64,000 bases of DNA from Prauserella marina (GTDB lineage Bacteria; Actinomycetota; Actinomycetes; Mycobacteriales; Pseudonocardiaceae), in NCBI RefSeq assembly GCF_002240355.1, contig NZ_CP016353.1:3150501-3214500 (forward strand), in the 5' to 3' direction. Below the pieces are notes generated by a model that was given only the letters and a program-made list of their open reading frames with translations, did not search any database and was not told where the DNA came from. A program made the position numbers and the translations under genes. Below are positions 17,398 to 25,702 of the stretch, piece after piece (position 1 is the first letter of the stretch; each line of letters starts with the position of its first letter).

Positions 17398-18540
17398 TTA
17401 GGTCATGCCGGGGGCGCCGTCCGTGCTCACCAGCACGACCGTCGAGTCGGAGCCGGTGCCGAGACCGCGCTCTTCACCTGCCGGTACGCGGCTCAGCACC
17501 CGCCTGGCGCCGGCGAGCGTCGCCGCGCCGCAGGGGCCGGAGCGCACGCCGAGCCTTCGGAGGTCGCTCTCGGCCTCGCTGGCCATGTCGTCGGTGACGG
17601 TGACGACGGCGTCGAGCCCCGAGCTGAGCAAAGGCCAGGCGAGGCTTGACGGGGTGCCGCAGTTGAGTCCAGCCATGGCGGTCGTGCCGGTGGCGACGGT
17701 GACCGGCTCGCCGGCGACGAGACTTTCCAGTACGCAGGCCGCGCTGTCCGGTTCCACGGCCAGCAGCGCGGGGGAGTGAGCACCGCCCCGGTAGTGGCTC
17801 AGCGCGGCCTGCGCGAGCGAGCCGACACCCACCGGGACCGCGACGAGATCCGGTTCGGCGCTCGCTGCGGCCAGCTGGGTGTCGATCTCGGCGAACAGGG
17901 TCGAGTAGCCCTCGGCGATCCAGCGGGGGACCTCTTCGTAGCCCGGCCACGCGGTGTCCTGGATGAGGGCGCTGCCGTCGCCGGACGCCGCCTCCGGCGA
18001 CAGCGCCGCGCGGGCGGCGGCCCTGACCGCCTCGTCGTAGTCGCCGCTCACCGTGGTGACCTCGGCGTCTTCGGCCGTGATCGCCGCGATGGCCTTCGGT
18101 GACAGTGCCTCGGGGACGAACACGTGTGCCCGCCTGTCGAGCTGACGGGCCCTGCGCGCGACGGCCCTTCCGTGGTTGCCGTCGGTCGCGGTGACGAAGC
18201 ACGACACGTCGCCTCGCTGGCGCAGTACCTTCTCGATCGCCCAGTACGCGCCGAGCGCCTTGAAAGCGGGAAGCCCGAGCCGCATCGATTCGTCCTTGAC
18301 GAAGACCCGGCCAACCCCGAGTTCCTTCGCGAGGCCGGGCAGCTCGGTGAGCGGGGTCGGGGCGTAACCGGGCAGCGCCGTGTGGAAGGCGCGCACCTCG
18401 GAGGGAGCGGGAGCGCACCGCCAGGAGCGCGCGGGCCATGGTGCGAACCACACGCGAGACGCGGGAACGGAGGGAGATGCCGGGGACACTCCTTCACTGT
18501 CCGCGGGAAACATCCAGCGGTCCAGTGAGTGTTTCCGCAT
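17398..18540 (-). CDS. Diaminopropionate ammonia-lyase-like PLP enzyme
   Basis: 380-aa fold-type II PLP enzyme. It has LPGYAPTPLTELPGLAKELG, the PLP lysine in PAFKALGAYWA, the pyridoxal-phosphate-contacting TATDGNHGRAVA, and the glycine loop PVGVGSLAQAA. This arrangement matches diaminopropionate ammonia-lyases, which deaminate 2,3-diaminopropionate to pyruvate; related threonine/serine dehydratases cannot be excluded. The first 30 residues are poorly conserved, so the true start may be a later codon. A LysR regulator follows in the same operon. Confidence 0.85.
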   Translation of the reverse strand: MRKHSLDRWMFPADSEGVSPASPSVPASRVWFAPWPARSWRCAPAPSEVRAFHTALPGYAPTPLTELPGLAKELGVGRVFVKDESMRLGLPAFKALGAYWAIEKVLRQRGDVSCFVTATDGNHGRAVARRARQLDRRAHVFVPEALSPKAIAAITAEDAEVTTVSGDYDEAVRAAARAALSPEAASGDGSALIQDTAWPGYEEVPRWIAEGYSTLFAEIDTQLAAASAEPDLVAVPVGVGSLAQAALSHYRGGAHSPALLAVEPDSAACVLESLVAGEPVTVATGTTAMAGLNCGTPSSLAWPLLSSGLDAVVTVTDDMASEAESDLRRLGVRSGPCGAATLAGARRVLSRVPAGEERGLGTGSDSTVVLVSTDGAPGMT

Positions 18541-18765
18541 GACATCCGGCAGCGAAACCGATGAATCGCCGGGAACGGGCTCTCTGTGGCACTACGGTGC
18601 GCGCGCGTGGATTACGCGGCGCGCTGGCCGTTGGGCTGCTGCTCGTGATCGCGGGCGCGCGAACTGTCGCGGCGGGGCAAGAAGATCGCTGCCAGGAGGC
18701 GACCGGTGCCGGGCTGGCCGAGGCGAAGACTCCCGTCGAGCGCACGGAACAGGGCTGACCGGCGG

Positions 18766-19599
18766 TCAGAGGATTTCCAGCGGGGTCGCCCTCCTCGGCG
18801 CTGGAAAGCGGTCGTCGAGCTCGGCGATGTCCCGCGCGCTCAACTCGATACCGAGCGCGGCGGCGTTCTGCCCGACGTGCGCCGCGGTCGCGGCCTTGGG
18901 GATCGCGCAGACCCCGCGCCGGGAAAGCACCCACGCGATCGCGATCTGCGCAGGGCTCGCCTCGTGCCGCAGCGCGACCTCGCGCAGCACCGGATCCGCC
19001 AGCAGCCTGCCCTGCTCGATCGGCGAGTAGGCCATCACCGGAACGCCTTCGCGCCCGCACCACGGCAGCAGCTCGAACTCGGGACCACGCCGCGTGAGGT
19101 TGTACAGCACCTGGTTGACGGCGGACTCCGGCCCGTGCGGGGCTGACCACAGCCTGCTCATGTCCCCGGTGTCGAAGTTGCTCACCCCGAAGTGCCGGAT
19201 CTTGCCTTCCTCGCGTAGCCGGACGAACGCCGACAGTGTTTCCCCGAGCGGGATGCGGCCAGGCCAGTGCAACAGGTAGAGATCGATGTGGCCGGTGCGG
19301 AGCCGCGAGAGACTGCGTTCACACGCGGTGATCGTGCCGTTCTCGCTCGCGTTGTGCGGCAACACCTTGCTGACCAGGAACACCTCGTCGCGGCGGCCCG
19401 CGATGGCCTCGCCGACCACGGCCTCGGCGCCCCCGTCTCCGTACATCTCGGCGGTGTCGATGAGCCCGAGCCCGAGATCGAGCCCGTGCCGCAGCGCGGA
19501 GACCTCGGCGGTCCTTTCCCGCTCGCGCTCGCCCATGTGCCAGGTTCCCTGCCCGAGCACGGGGAGGCGGTCGTGCCCGCCCAGTTCGAGATAGCGCAT
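18766..19599 (-). CDS. Aldo/keto reductase
   Basis: 277-aa NADPH-dependent AKR. The catalytic tetrad is visible as D and Y in IDTAEMYGDG, K in VSKVLPHNA and H in LLHWPG. The cofactor-binding end contains AIPKAATAAHVGQNAAAL. It reduces carbonyl compounds; the substrate is unknown. It stands alone between a short unannotated gap and a divergent AraC regulator. Confidence 0.93.
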   Translation of the reverse strand: MRYLELGGHDRLPVLGQGTWHMGERERERTAEVSALRHGLDLGLGLIDTAEMYGDGGAEAVVGEAIAGRRDEVFLVSKVLPHNASENGTITACERSLSRLRTGHIDLYLLHWPGRIPLGETLSAFVRLREEGKIRHFGVSNFDTGDMSRLWSAPHGPESAVNQVLYNLTRRGPEFELLPWCGREGVPVMAYSPIEQGRLLADPVLREVALRHEASPAQIAIAWVLSRRGVCAIPKAATAAHVGQNAAALGIELSARDIAELDDRFPAPRRATPLEIL

Positions 19600-19714
19600 G
19601 CGCCCATTGTCCCCGTTGCCGGCCTGGTCCGCGAGGGTGCGCCGATGCCGGCCCTCCCTGGTCTACTATGGACTCCGGCGGGTCGGTGAACCGGCGCCCG
19701 GTTAGGCTCGGGCC

Positions 19715-20542
19715 GTGCGTTACGTGCGATTCCCCGCGCCACGAGGGGCGGGCGACTACATCGAACACGGCTGGCTCGTCGAGGCGAGCGCGACCGGTGA
19801 GGTCAAGCGGGAGATCCTGATCCCCAACGGGAGACCCACCGTGGTGCTGAGCCTCGCGGACCCTGGACGCAGGCACGATCCGCTGACCGGAGCGGGCCAC
19901 CCCAACGACAACGTCGTGTTCGGCGTGACCACCCGGCCGTTCGTGCTGGAGCAGGAAGGTGACTCCCTGCATGTCGGAGCGCAGCTCACCCCGTGGGGAC
20001 TGTCCGCGATGCTGCCGGGCACGCGGCTGGTCGACGAGTTCCGTCCACTCGCCGGCTGGTGGGGCGAGGAACCGACGGCCGATCTGCTGTCACGGCTGCG
20101 GACGGAAACCGGCGACCAGAGCAGAACCGGCCTGCTGTGCGAATTCCTGCGGCAACGGATCACGCCGCTGCCCGCGACGACCGTCGACGCGCTGCGCGCG
20201 GCGGTCGGCGCCGTCGACGAGGCGCGGGGCCAATGCGCGGTGAGCGAGCTGACCGAGCGGGCGGGGATCGGCTACCAGTCGCTGTACCGGTTGTTCACCA
20301 GGCACATCGGAGTGAGTCCCAAGCGCTACTGCGACATCCTTCGCTACTACCACTTCGCGGGCGGGTTGCTGCACGAGGCGGGAGGCAACTCCGCGGCGCT
20401 GCTCGCCATCCTGCACGGCTACTACGACCAGGCGCACGCCGCACGGACGTTCAAGCGGTACACGGGGGTCAGCGCGAGCACGTTCGCCAGGGTGCACAAC
20501 GGAATCGCGCAGCTCATGCACTCCGGCGAGGAAAAGGGCTGA
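19715..20542 (+). CDS. AraC-family transcriptional regulator
   Basis: 275-aa regulator beginning with GTG. The N-terminal DUF6597-like sensory region includes IPNGRPTVVLSLADP, and HVGAQLTPWGLSAMLP follows. The C-terminal pair of HTH motifs includes CAVSELTERAGIGYQSLYRLFTRHIGVSPKRY and LAILHGYYDQAHAARTFKRYTGVSASTF. It is divergent from the aldo/keto reductase and upstream of a VOC-family gene, either of which could be its target. Confidence 0.92.
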   Translation: MRYVRFPAPRGAGDYIEHGWLVEASATGEVKREILIPNGRPTVVLSLADPGRRHDPLTGAGHPNDNVVFGVTTRPFVLEQEGDSLHVGAQLTPWGLSAMLPGTRLVDEFRPLAGWWGEEPTADLLSRLRTETGDQSRTGLLCEFLRQRITPLPATTVDALRAAVGAVDEARGQCAVSELTERAGIGYQSLYRLFTRHIGVSPKRYCDILRYYHFAGGLLHEAGGNSAALLAILHGYYDQAHAARTFKRYTGVSASTFARVHNGIAQLMHSGEEKG

Positions 20543-20631
20543 GCTGACAGATTCGTACAAGCCGAGGGCACCGGCATCGTGGAAAGCTGCGCTGGTACCC
20601 GAAAACGGCTCCACGAAAGGCAACCGAACCA

Positions 20632-20982
20632 ATGGGAACAGTCATCCACGTCGAGATCACCGCCGACGACACCGCCCGCGCCGCGGAGTTCTACTCCACC
20701 GTGCTGGGCTGGCGGAGCAGCCCCTCGCCCGTGATCGACGGCTACCTGCTCGCCGACTCCGGTGATGGCGGCGGGATCGACGCCGCCATCATGCGGCGGG
20801 AATACCAGCCCCAGCCCGCGATCGCCTGGGTGGAGGTCGCCGACCTCGCCGAAGTGCTCGCCGCCGTCCCCGCCGCGGGAGGCAGCACGCTCGGCGACAC
20901 CCACACCATCCCCGGTGAGGGCATGGTCGCCTACATCAAGGACAGTGAGGGCAACGTGCTCGGGCTCAAGCAACCCGCCTGA
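20632..20982 (+). CDS. VOC-family (glyoxalase/bleomycin-resistance fold) protein
   Basis: 116-aa single-domain vicinal oxygen chelate protein. It opens with VIHVEITADDTARAAEFYSTVLGW and ends with GMVAYIKDSEGNVLGLKQ, carrying the expected His and Glu metal-ligand positions. Possible roles are lyase, dioxygenase or ligand-binding resistance protein; none can be chosen. It follows the AraC gene by about 90 bp. Confidence 0.88.
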   Translation: MGTVIHVEITADDTARAAEFYSTVLGWRSSPSPVIDGYLLADSGDGGGIDAAIMRREYQPQPAIAWVEVADLAEVLAAVPAAGGSTLGDTHTIPGEGMVAYIKDSEGNVLGLKQPA

Positions 20983-20987
20983 GCCGC

Positions 20988-21914
20988 TCAGCCGAGCGGA
21001 GTGACCGGCCCGAACCGGGGCACGTGGACGATCGCGGCGGCGGTTTCGGTCAGCGGACCCCCGTCGATCCGGAAATTCCGGTCCTCGGCGGGGTCGTAGA
21101 CCGGGCCGATCATCCTCGTTCGTACCGGCGCGCGCAGCCACGCGGCGACCCGGGGATCGGCGACGCCGGGATCGGGAAGCTCAAGCAGGACCGGTTCGCC
21201 GGTCCCCGCGAACGCCGACTCCAGGAAGTCGCCGGGCGGAGCCGGTACGGGAAACGGCGCGTTCCCGCTCCCCACCGTCAGCGCGACCGCGGCGTACCCC
21301 GCACCCAGCTCGGCCCTCAGGATCCCGCCCGCGTTGCGGCCGGCCGTCGCGGGCGGGATCACCCTGGGGTCGGCGGGAAGCGTGTGCGCCGTCCCTCCCC
21401 AGTGGACAATGCGCTGCCCGGTCCGCTCCAGCCAGGTGAGGTTGCGCAGGGCCAGATCGCGCTCGACGTCGTCCAGGCTCGACGCGCCGCCCGGCGAATC
21501 GAGGTGGACGACCGAGACCGGGTCGGCGGGATTGCGGATGTTCCAGTCCCTGAGCCAGCCCACGATCTCAAGCGCTTCCCTCGTCCGCAGAAAACCCTGG
21601 CTCGCGGCGAGCAGCGCGGAGGGGTCACCGTCTCCGGTGCGCACGTACCGGTCGAGCGCCCCGGCCGTGCCGTATCCGGAGTCGGTGCCCTCGATGTTCA
21701 CCGCGCGAAATCCCGCCGTGTCCACAAGCGAAGCCAGCAACACGTGTGTCGCGAGGACCAGCTCACGTGCGTGTCTGATCGACGCGGCCAGCCCCGCCAC
21801 GTCGGCCGTCGCCAGCGTGGAGGGGAGCGCGACCGGAGAGGCTGCCGGATCGAGGGACAACGGTGCGGCGTGCTCGCCGATCCAGTCGCGCACGGGGGTG
21901 CTCTTCACTGACAT
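20988..21914 (-). CDS. Erythromycin esterase-family protein
   Basis: 308-aa protein of the erythromycin-esterase/EreA-like fold. Segments HARELVLATHVLLASLVDTAGFRAVNIEGTDSG and REALEIVGWLRDWN match the family core, with a conserved Glu in NIEGTDSG. It is shorter than typical EreA/EreB (about 400 aa). Macrolide inactivation should not be assumed, as most chromosomal members have unknown substrates. AAAGGA precedes the ATG. Its stop faces the stop of the VOC gene only 5 bp away. Confidence 0.8.
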   Translation of the reverse strand: MSVKSTPVRDWIGEHAAPLSLDPAASPVALPSTLATADVAGLAASIRHARELVLATHVLLASLVDTAGFRAVNIEGTDSGYGTAGALDRYVRTGDGDPSALLAASQGFLRTREALEIVGWLRDWNIRNPADPVSVVHLDSPGGASSLDDVERDLALRNLTWLERTGQRIVHWGGTAHTLPADPRVIPPATAGRNAGGILRAELGAGYAAVALTVGSGNAPFPVPAPPGDFLESAFAGTGEPVLLELPDPGVADPRVAAWLRAPVRTRMIGPVYDPAEDRNFRIDGGPLTETAAAIVHVPRFGPVTPLG

Positions 21915-22032
21915 GACGTCCTTTCCACGGTGGCGGGTTCGCGCGCCGTCCCGCCACCGTAGAACCTCGACTATGGTTCAGGTCAATTGAAGCCGGGTAT
22001 CAGTGTTCAGCGTGGAAGGGCGAAGGGCAAGA

Positions 22033-22626
22033 TCATTCGCCGAGGCAGTCGGCCGTCGCGAAGGGCCCGGACGCCGTCTTGGTGTCCACCTCGGTGCCGT
22101 CGACGGTGATCACGCAGGTGACCGAACCGCCTGCCTCCCCGGTCGTCACACTGAGCGTTCCGCCCTTGAAGACGCCCTTGTTCTCGACGTCCTTCTCCCA
22201 CGGCAGCTCCGGCGCCGTTTCGCTCACCGGCTCCAGAATCTCGCCGTAGAGGATGTCGACGTCCTTCGCGTCGCCGGTCACCTCGTAGTGCACCTTCGCG
22301 ACTCTGTTGATTTCCGCGTCGACCTCGTCGACGGCTTGCTTGAACGCGACGGCCCAGATCACGCAGACGGCGAGCCCCAGTACCGACAACACGAGCCCCG
22401 CGATCGAGAGTGCCTTGTTGGTCGCCTTTCCGTTGAGTGCTCTGAACAGGCCGATCGCGGAGAACACGGCACCGAGGATCACCAGCGGCCAGGCGACGAC
22501 GCCGATGAACGGAACCGGCGAGAACACCAGACCGACGAGGCCGAGTACGAACCCGGTCGTGCCGAGGCCGTTGCTCGGCTGCCGCGCCTGGGTCTGCACG
22601 GGCGGGTGCGGTGCGTGCTGGGTCAC
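22033..22626 (-). CDS. DUF4190-type membrane protein with extracellular MmpS-like domain
   Basis: 197-aa protein starting at GTG with AAAGGA upstream. A proline/glutamine-rich N-terminus is followed by two membrane segments (LGTTGFVLGLVGLVFSPVPF and LSIAGLVLSVLGLAVCVIWAV), the DUF4190 layout. The outside C-terminal domain has HYEVTGDAKDVDILYG, which resembles MmpS-like/beta-sandwich domains of actinobacterial cell-envelope proteins. Its function is unknown. Transcribed away from the truncated kinase gene. Confidence 0.75.
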   Translation of the reverse strand: MTQHAPHPPVQTQARQPSNGLGTTGFVLGLVGLVFSPVPFIGVVAWPLVILGAVFSAIGLFRALNGKATNKALSIAGLVLSVLGLAVCVIWAVAFKQAVDEVDAEINRVAKVHYEVTGDAKDVDILYGEILEPVSETAPELPWEKDVENKGVFKGGTLSVTTGEAGGSVTCVITVDGTEVDTKTASGPFATADCLGE

Positions 22627-22809
22627 GGGTGTGTCCTTTCGGGAATGCGGGAGAAGACAAACGCAAGGACGGATACAAGCAGCGGACGGCGCTCCACCGC
22701 GTCGTTCGTGAGGCCATGGCGACTACGACGAAAGTCGTCACTTCCGCCCGCCCGGCCGAGCCGATCCGCTGATGCCGGGGCGGTGGCGGGCAACCGTAAG
22801 CTCCAGCAC

Positions 22810-23709
22810 ATGAAACGCCGCGCACGGGACGTGCTGAGCACCGTGATCGCCGTCGCGGCGAGTCTGGTCAGCAGCATGTACGTCGCCGGAGCCGAGGACT
22901 ACGTGCCGGGCACCGGGGTGGTCGCGTTCACCTGGTGGTCGGGACTGAGCTTGCTCACGGCGGCCGGTGCGGCCGTGCTGCTGTGCTGGCGGCACACGCT
23001 GCCGGAGATCGTCACCGCCGTCGCGGTCGCTCCGCCGCTGCTGCTCGGTGCCGACTCGCTCGCCGCGCTGATCGCGCTGGCGGCGCTCGCGGCGAGCAGG
23101 AGGGACTGGGTGCTCTGGGTGGGCGGGGTGCTCGTGTTCACGGCCACCGCGCTCGCGGTCGGCAGGGATCTCGGCAGGCATCCGGACGTCACCATCGCCG
23201 GAGAACTGGCCGATCTGGACGGCACGAACGGCACACTGGTCTGGACGGTCGTCCTCGCGGCCGTGCTGACCGCCGTCGCCCTGCTGACCGGAGCCACCAG
23301 GGGGGTGCGCGGGGATTTGCGGCGCAAGGAAGCCGAGGAACAGCGGTTGCGGGCGGAGATGACCCGCAGGGCCGAACGCACCAGGATCGCGAGAGAAATG
23401 CACGACGTGCTCGGCCACCGGCTTTCCCTGCTGTCGTTGCAGGCCGGCGCGCTGGAGGTCGGCGGGCACGCCGATCCGGAGAAAGCCGCCGAGACCGCGC
23501 GCACGGTGCGCGGCACCGCGCGGCAGTCCCTTGAGGACCTTCGTCAGGTCATCGGCGTACTCAGGGACGGAAAGGGGTTCGCCGAACGCGAGGGTGACCG
23601 GGAACCGGCCGAGCGGGCCCTGCCCGGTCTGGCCGACATTCCGGAACTGGTGGCCAATTCGCGGCGCTCGGGGCTCACGATCAACGTGACCGTGCTGATC
23701 GACGTGTGA
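22810..23709 (+). pseudogene. Histidine kinase truncated by IS481 element
   Basis: 299-aa remnant of a NarL-type kinase. Five or so N-terminal membrane segments are followed by a coiled linker and an intact DHp box with phospho-acceptor His in IAREMHDVLGHRLSLLSLQAGAL. It then runs to GLTINVTVLID, after which the frame enters the left inverted repeat of an IS and stops two codons later (TGA at 23707). The entire HATPase domain is absent and is not found beyond the IS, so insertion was accompanied by deletion. The downstream NarL regulator was presumably its partner. Confidence 0.9.
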
Positions 23710-23725
23710 TGTCCAGGGAGGTTGT
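23705..23725. repeat. Left terminal inverted repeat of the IS481 element
   Basis: 21 bp, exactly complementary to 24787-24807. It supplies the stop codon of the truncated kinase frame. Confidence 0.93.
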
Positions 23726-23813
23726 GTGATCGGGTACGGCGAGTCGTAGATGGGCGAAGGCCTCCCCGATGTGGAGTGGAGCTGTCTAGGAACCTCTCCA
23801 CGAGGAGGCCTTC

Positions 23814-24812
23814 ATGGCTCACGCTAACGCGGCTTTGACCCCGAGACACCGTCTTCGTTTGGCGCGGCTGATCGTGGAGGAGGGTTGGCCACCGTCGAGG
23901 GCTGCTGAGTTCTTCCATGTCTCGTGGCGCACGGCTGCGAAGTGGGCCCAGCGCTATCGCGAGGAGGGCCTGGCGGGGATGGTCGATCGGTCTTCGGCTC
24001 GGCGGACGCAGGCGGCCAAGACGCCCCAGCCGGCGGTGCGCAAGATCGTGCATCTGCGCTGGAAACAGCGGCTCGGACCGGTGCAGATCGGCTCGAAGTT
24101 GGGGATGCCGGCCTCGACCGTGCATGCGGTGCTGGTGCGCTGCGGGCTCAACCGGCTCTCCCACATCGACCGCGTCACCGGTGAACCCGCGCGACGTTAC
24201 GAGCGGTCCCGGCCTGGTGAGTTGATCCATGTCGACGTCACCAAGTTCGGCAACGTTCCCGACGGTGGTGGCTGGCGGTTCGTCGGTGTTCAGCAGGGCT
24301 ACCGCAACTCTGCCGCGACCTCACGGCGCACCGGCCGACATGGCGGCAACTATCGGCCTGCGGTCGGGACCTGCTTCGTGCATACCGTGATCGACGACTA
24401 CTCGCGCGTGGCCTACGCCGAGTGCCATAACGACGAGACGGCTGCGACCGCCGCCGCGGTCCTGCACCGGGCAGTGGCCTGGTTCGCCGATCGCGGCATC
24501 ATCGTCGAGCGCGTGCTGTCCGACAACGGAAGCGCCTACAAGTCGTTCCTATGGCGTGACACCTGCCAAGAACTCGGCATCACCATGAAGAAAACCCGAC
24601 CCTATCGGCCACAAACCAACGGGAAGATCGAGAGACTCCACCGCACAATGTCGGATGGCTGGGCCTACAAGAAGCTCTACTCCTCAGAAGACGCCCGCCG
24701 CAACGCACTGGCAGGATGGCTGCACCAGTACAACCACCACCGGCCCCACTCCGCACTCAGCGGCCGTCCGCCCATAACACGGTTGGACAACCTCCCTGGA
24801 CATCACAACTAA
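23814..24812 (+). CDS. IS481-family transposase
   Basis: 332-aa DDE transposase. The N-terminal HTH (RHRLRLARLIVEEGWPPSRAAEFFHVSWRTAAKWAQRY) is followed by an rve integrase core. D residues are in LIHVDVTKFG and the SDNGSAYK motif, and the final E is in NGKIERLHRTMSDGW. It ends in RPHSALSGRPPITRL, typical of IS481. The frame is complete and its last residues run through the right inverted repeat, so the copy could still be active. Confidence 0.95.
   Translation: MAHANAALTPRHRLRLARLIVEEGWPPSRAAEFFHVSWRTAAKWAQRYREEGLAGMVDRSSARRTQAAKTPQPAVRKIVHLRWKQRLGPVQIGSKLGMPASTVHAVLVRCGLNRLSHIDRVTGEPARRYERSRPGELIHVDVTKFGNVPDGGGWRFVGVQQGYRNSAATSRRTGRHGGNYRPAVGTCFVHTVIDDYSRVAYAECHNDETAATAAAVLHRAVAWFADRGIIVERVLSDNGSAYKSFLWRDTCQELGITMKKTRPYRPQTNGKIERLHRTMSDGWAYKKLYSSEDARRNALAGWLHQYNHHRPHSALSGRPPITRLDNLPGHHN
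24787..24807. repeat. Right terminal inverted repeat of the IS481 element
   Basis: 21 bp, reverse complement of the left repeat; overlaps the 3' end of the transposase frame. Confidence 0.93.
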
Positions 24813-24972
24813 GGCGTGTCTGACAAACCCGTTGCCTGCTGCGCGGGGCCAGCGTGTCCCCTCGCCGCGTTGTCGGAAAGCCCGAGTACAACCCGGTACG
24901 AGGGCCTTCCTCCGCCTTGCGAGGAACCACGCTGATCCCCGCTCGCACGGCAGAGATTTATCAGACACGCCT
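24812..24972. mobile_element. 161-bp MITE-like element flanked by TA
   Basis: Perfect 12-bp terminal inverted repeats AGGCGTGTCTGA / TCAGACACGCCT, with partial matching continuing inward. TA dinucleotides lie directly outside both ends (24810-24811 and 24973-24974), as expected for TA-targeting IS630/IS5-type transposition. There is no transposase coding capacity. Internal imperfect hairpins are present around 24880-24912. It begins 4 bp after the IS481 right end and finishes 6 bp before the response regulator start. Confidence 0.75.
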
Positions 24973-24978
24973 TAGACT

Positions 24979-25653
24979 GTGCGGGTGGATCGGCGCCCCC
25001 TGAATGTGCTGCTCGTCGATGACGACCCGCTCGTCCGAACCGGATTGTCGATGATTCTCGGCAGCACGGGCGACATCGTCGTCGTCGCGGAGGCCAGTGA
25101 CGGAGACGAGGTCGTCCCCAAGGTCGCGCTTCACGCGCCCGACGTGGTGCTGATGGACATCCGGATGCCCCGCGTGGACGGGCTCGCGGCGACCGCGGCG
25201 GTGACGGCGCTCCCCAGGCCGCCGAAGGTACTGGTGCTCACCACCTACGACCTCGACGAGTACGTTTTCGACGCGCTCGCCGCCGGTGCCAGCGGGTTTC
25301 TGCTGAAGGAAGGCTCACCACAGGAGATCGTCGACGCGGTGCGGGTGGTCGCGGCAGGGGAGGCGATGCTGTCTCCTCGTACGACACGCACGCTGATCGG
25401 TCACTTCGTGGCCGCGAGGACCAGCCCGCGCAGGCAACGCGCGAGGGCCGCGCTCGATGTCCTCACCGACCGGGAGCGGGAGATCGTCACCGCCGTCGCC
25501 TCCGGAAAGTCCAACGCGGAGATCGCCTCGGGCCTGTATCTCAGCGAGGCCACCGTGAAGACTCATCTCACGCGGATCTTCGCCAAGATCGACGCGGCCA
25601 ACCGGGTCCAGCTCACGATCTTCGCCTACGAGGCGGGTCTGGTCACGGTGTGA
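24979..25653 (+). CDS. NarL-family response regulator (orphaned)
   Basis: 224-aa regulator. The receiver has DDD near residue 14-16, phospho-acceptor Asp in VVLMDIRMP and Lys in FLLKEGSP. The LuxR-type HTH has LTDREREIVTAVASGKSNAEIASGLYLSEATVKTHLTRIFAKI. All key residues are intact. The upstream kinase is truncated by an IS and a miniature element ends at 24972, so neither native kinase nor native promoter/ribosome site remains. The GTG start at 24979 has no visible Shine-Dalgarno; GTG 24985 is an alternative. It may be poorly expressed or driven from the element. Confidence 0.88.
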   Translation: MRVDRRPLNVLLVDDDPLVRTGLSMILGSTGDIVVVAEASDGDEVVPKVALHAPDVVLMDIRMPRVDGLAATAAVTALPRPPKVLVLTTYDLDEYVFDALAAGASGFLLKEGSPQEIVDAVRVVAAGEAMLSPRTTRTLIGHFVAARTSPRRQRARAALDVLTDREREIVTAVASGKSNAEIASGLYLSEATVKTHLTRIFAKIDAANRVQLTIFAYEAGLVTV

Positions 25654-25660
25654 ACGAAAC

Positions 25661-25697
25661 GAGCCCGCCGGTCACACTCGTGGTGACCGGCGGGCTC
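25661..25697. terminator. Bidirectional terminator hairpin
   Basis: Perfect 15-bp stem (GAGCCCGCCGGTCAC with its complement) around the 7-base loop ACTCGTG, between the convergent stops of the response regulator (25653) and the lipoprotein gene (25703). Confidence 0.88.
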
Positions 25698-25702
25698 GGG
25701 CA

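Larger units (their letters stand above)
23705..24807 (+). mobile_element. IS481-family insertion sequence
   Basis: 1.1-kb element bounded by perfect 21-bp inverted repeats at 23705-23725 and 24787-24807. The repeats begin TGTGATGTCCAG, and TGT...ACA ends are typical of IS481. It encodes one transposase. No matching target duplication is seen in the bases just outside, consistent with the deletion of the kinase 3' end or a later rearrangement at the right side, where a miniature element begins 4 bp away. Confidence 0.92.

Noticed and set aside
18561-18758. 65-aa plus-strand frame with one hydrophobic segment
   Set aside because: No convincing ribosome site and no recognisable family. It fills a gap but cannot be supported as a gene.
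20988-21914. Macrolide resistance from the erythromycin-esterase-like gene
   Set aside because: Only family-level similarity and a short length; no resistance context.
23690-24825. Target-site duplication of the IS481 element
   Set aside because: The bases outside the two inverted repeats (GACG and ACTA) do not match, so none can be claimed.
24684-24968. 94-aa minus-strand frame across the IS end and miniature element
   Set aside because: It spans two unrelated mobile sequences, so it cannot be an inherited gene, and it has no domain.
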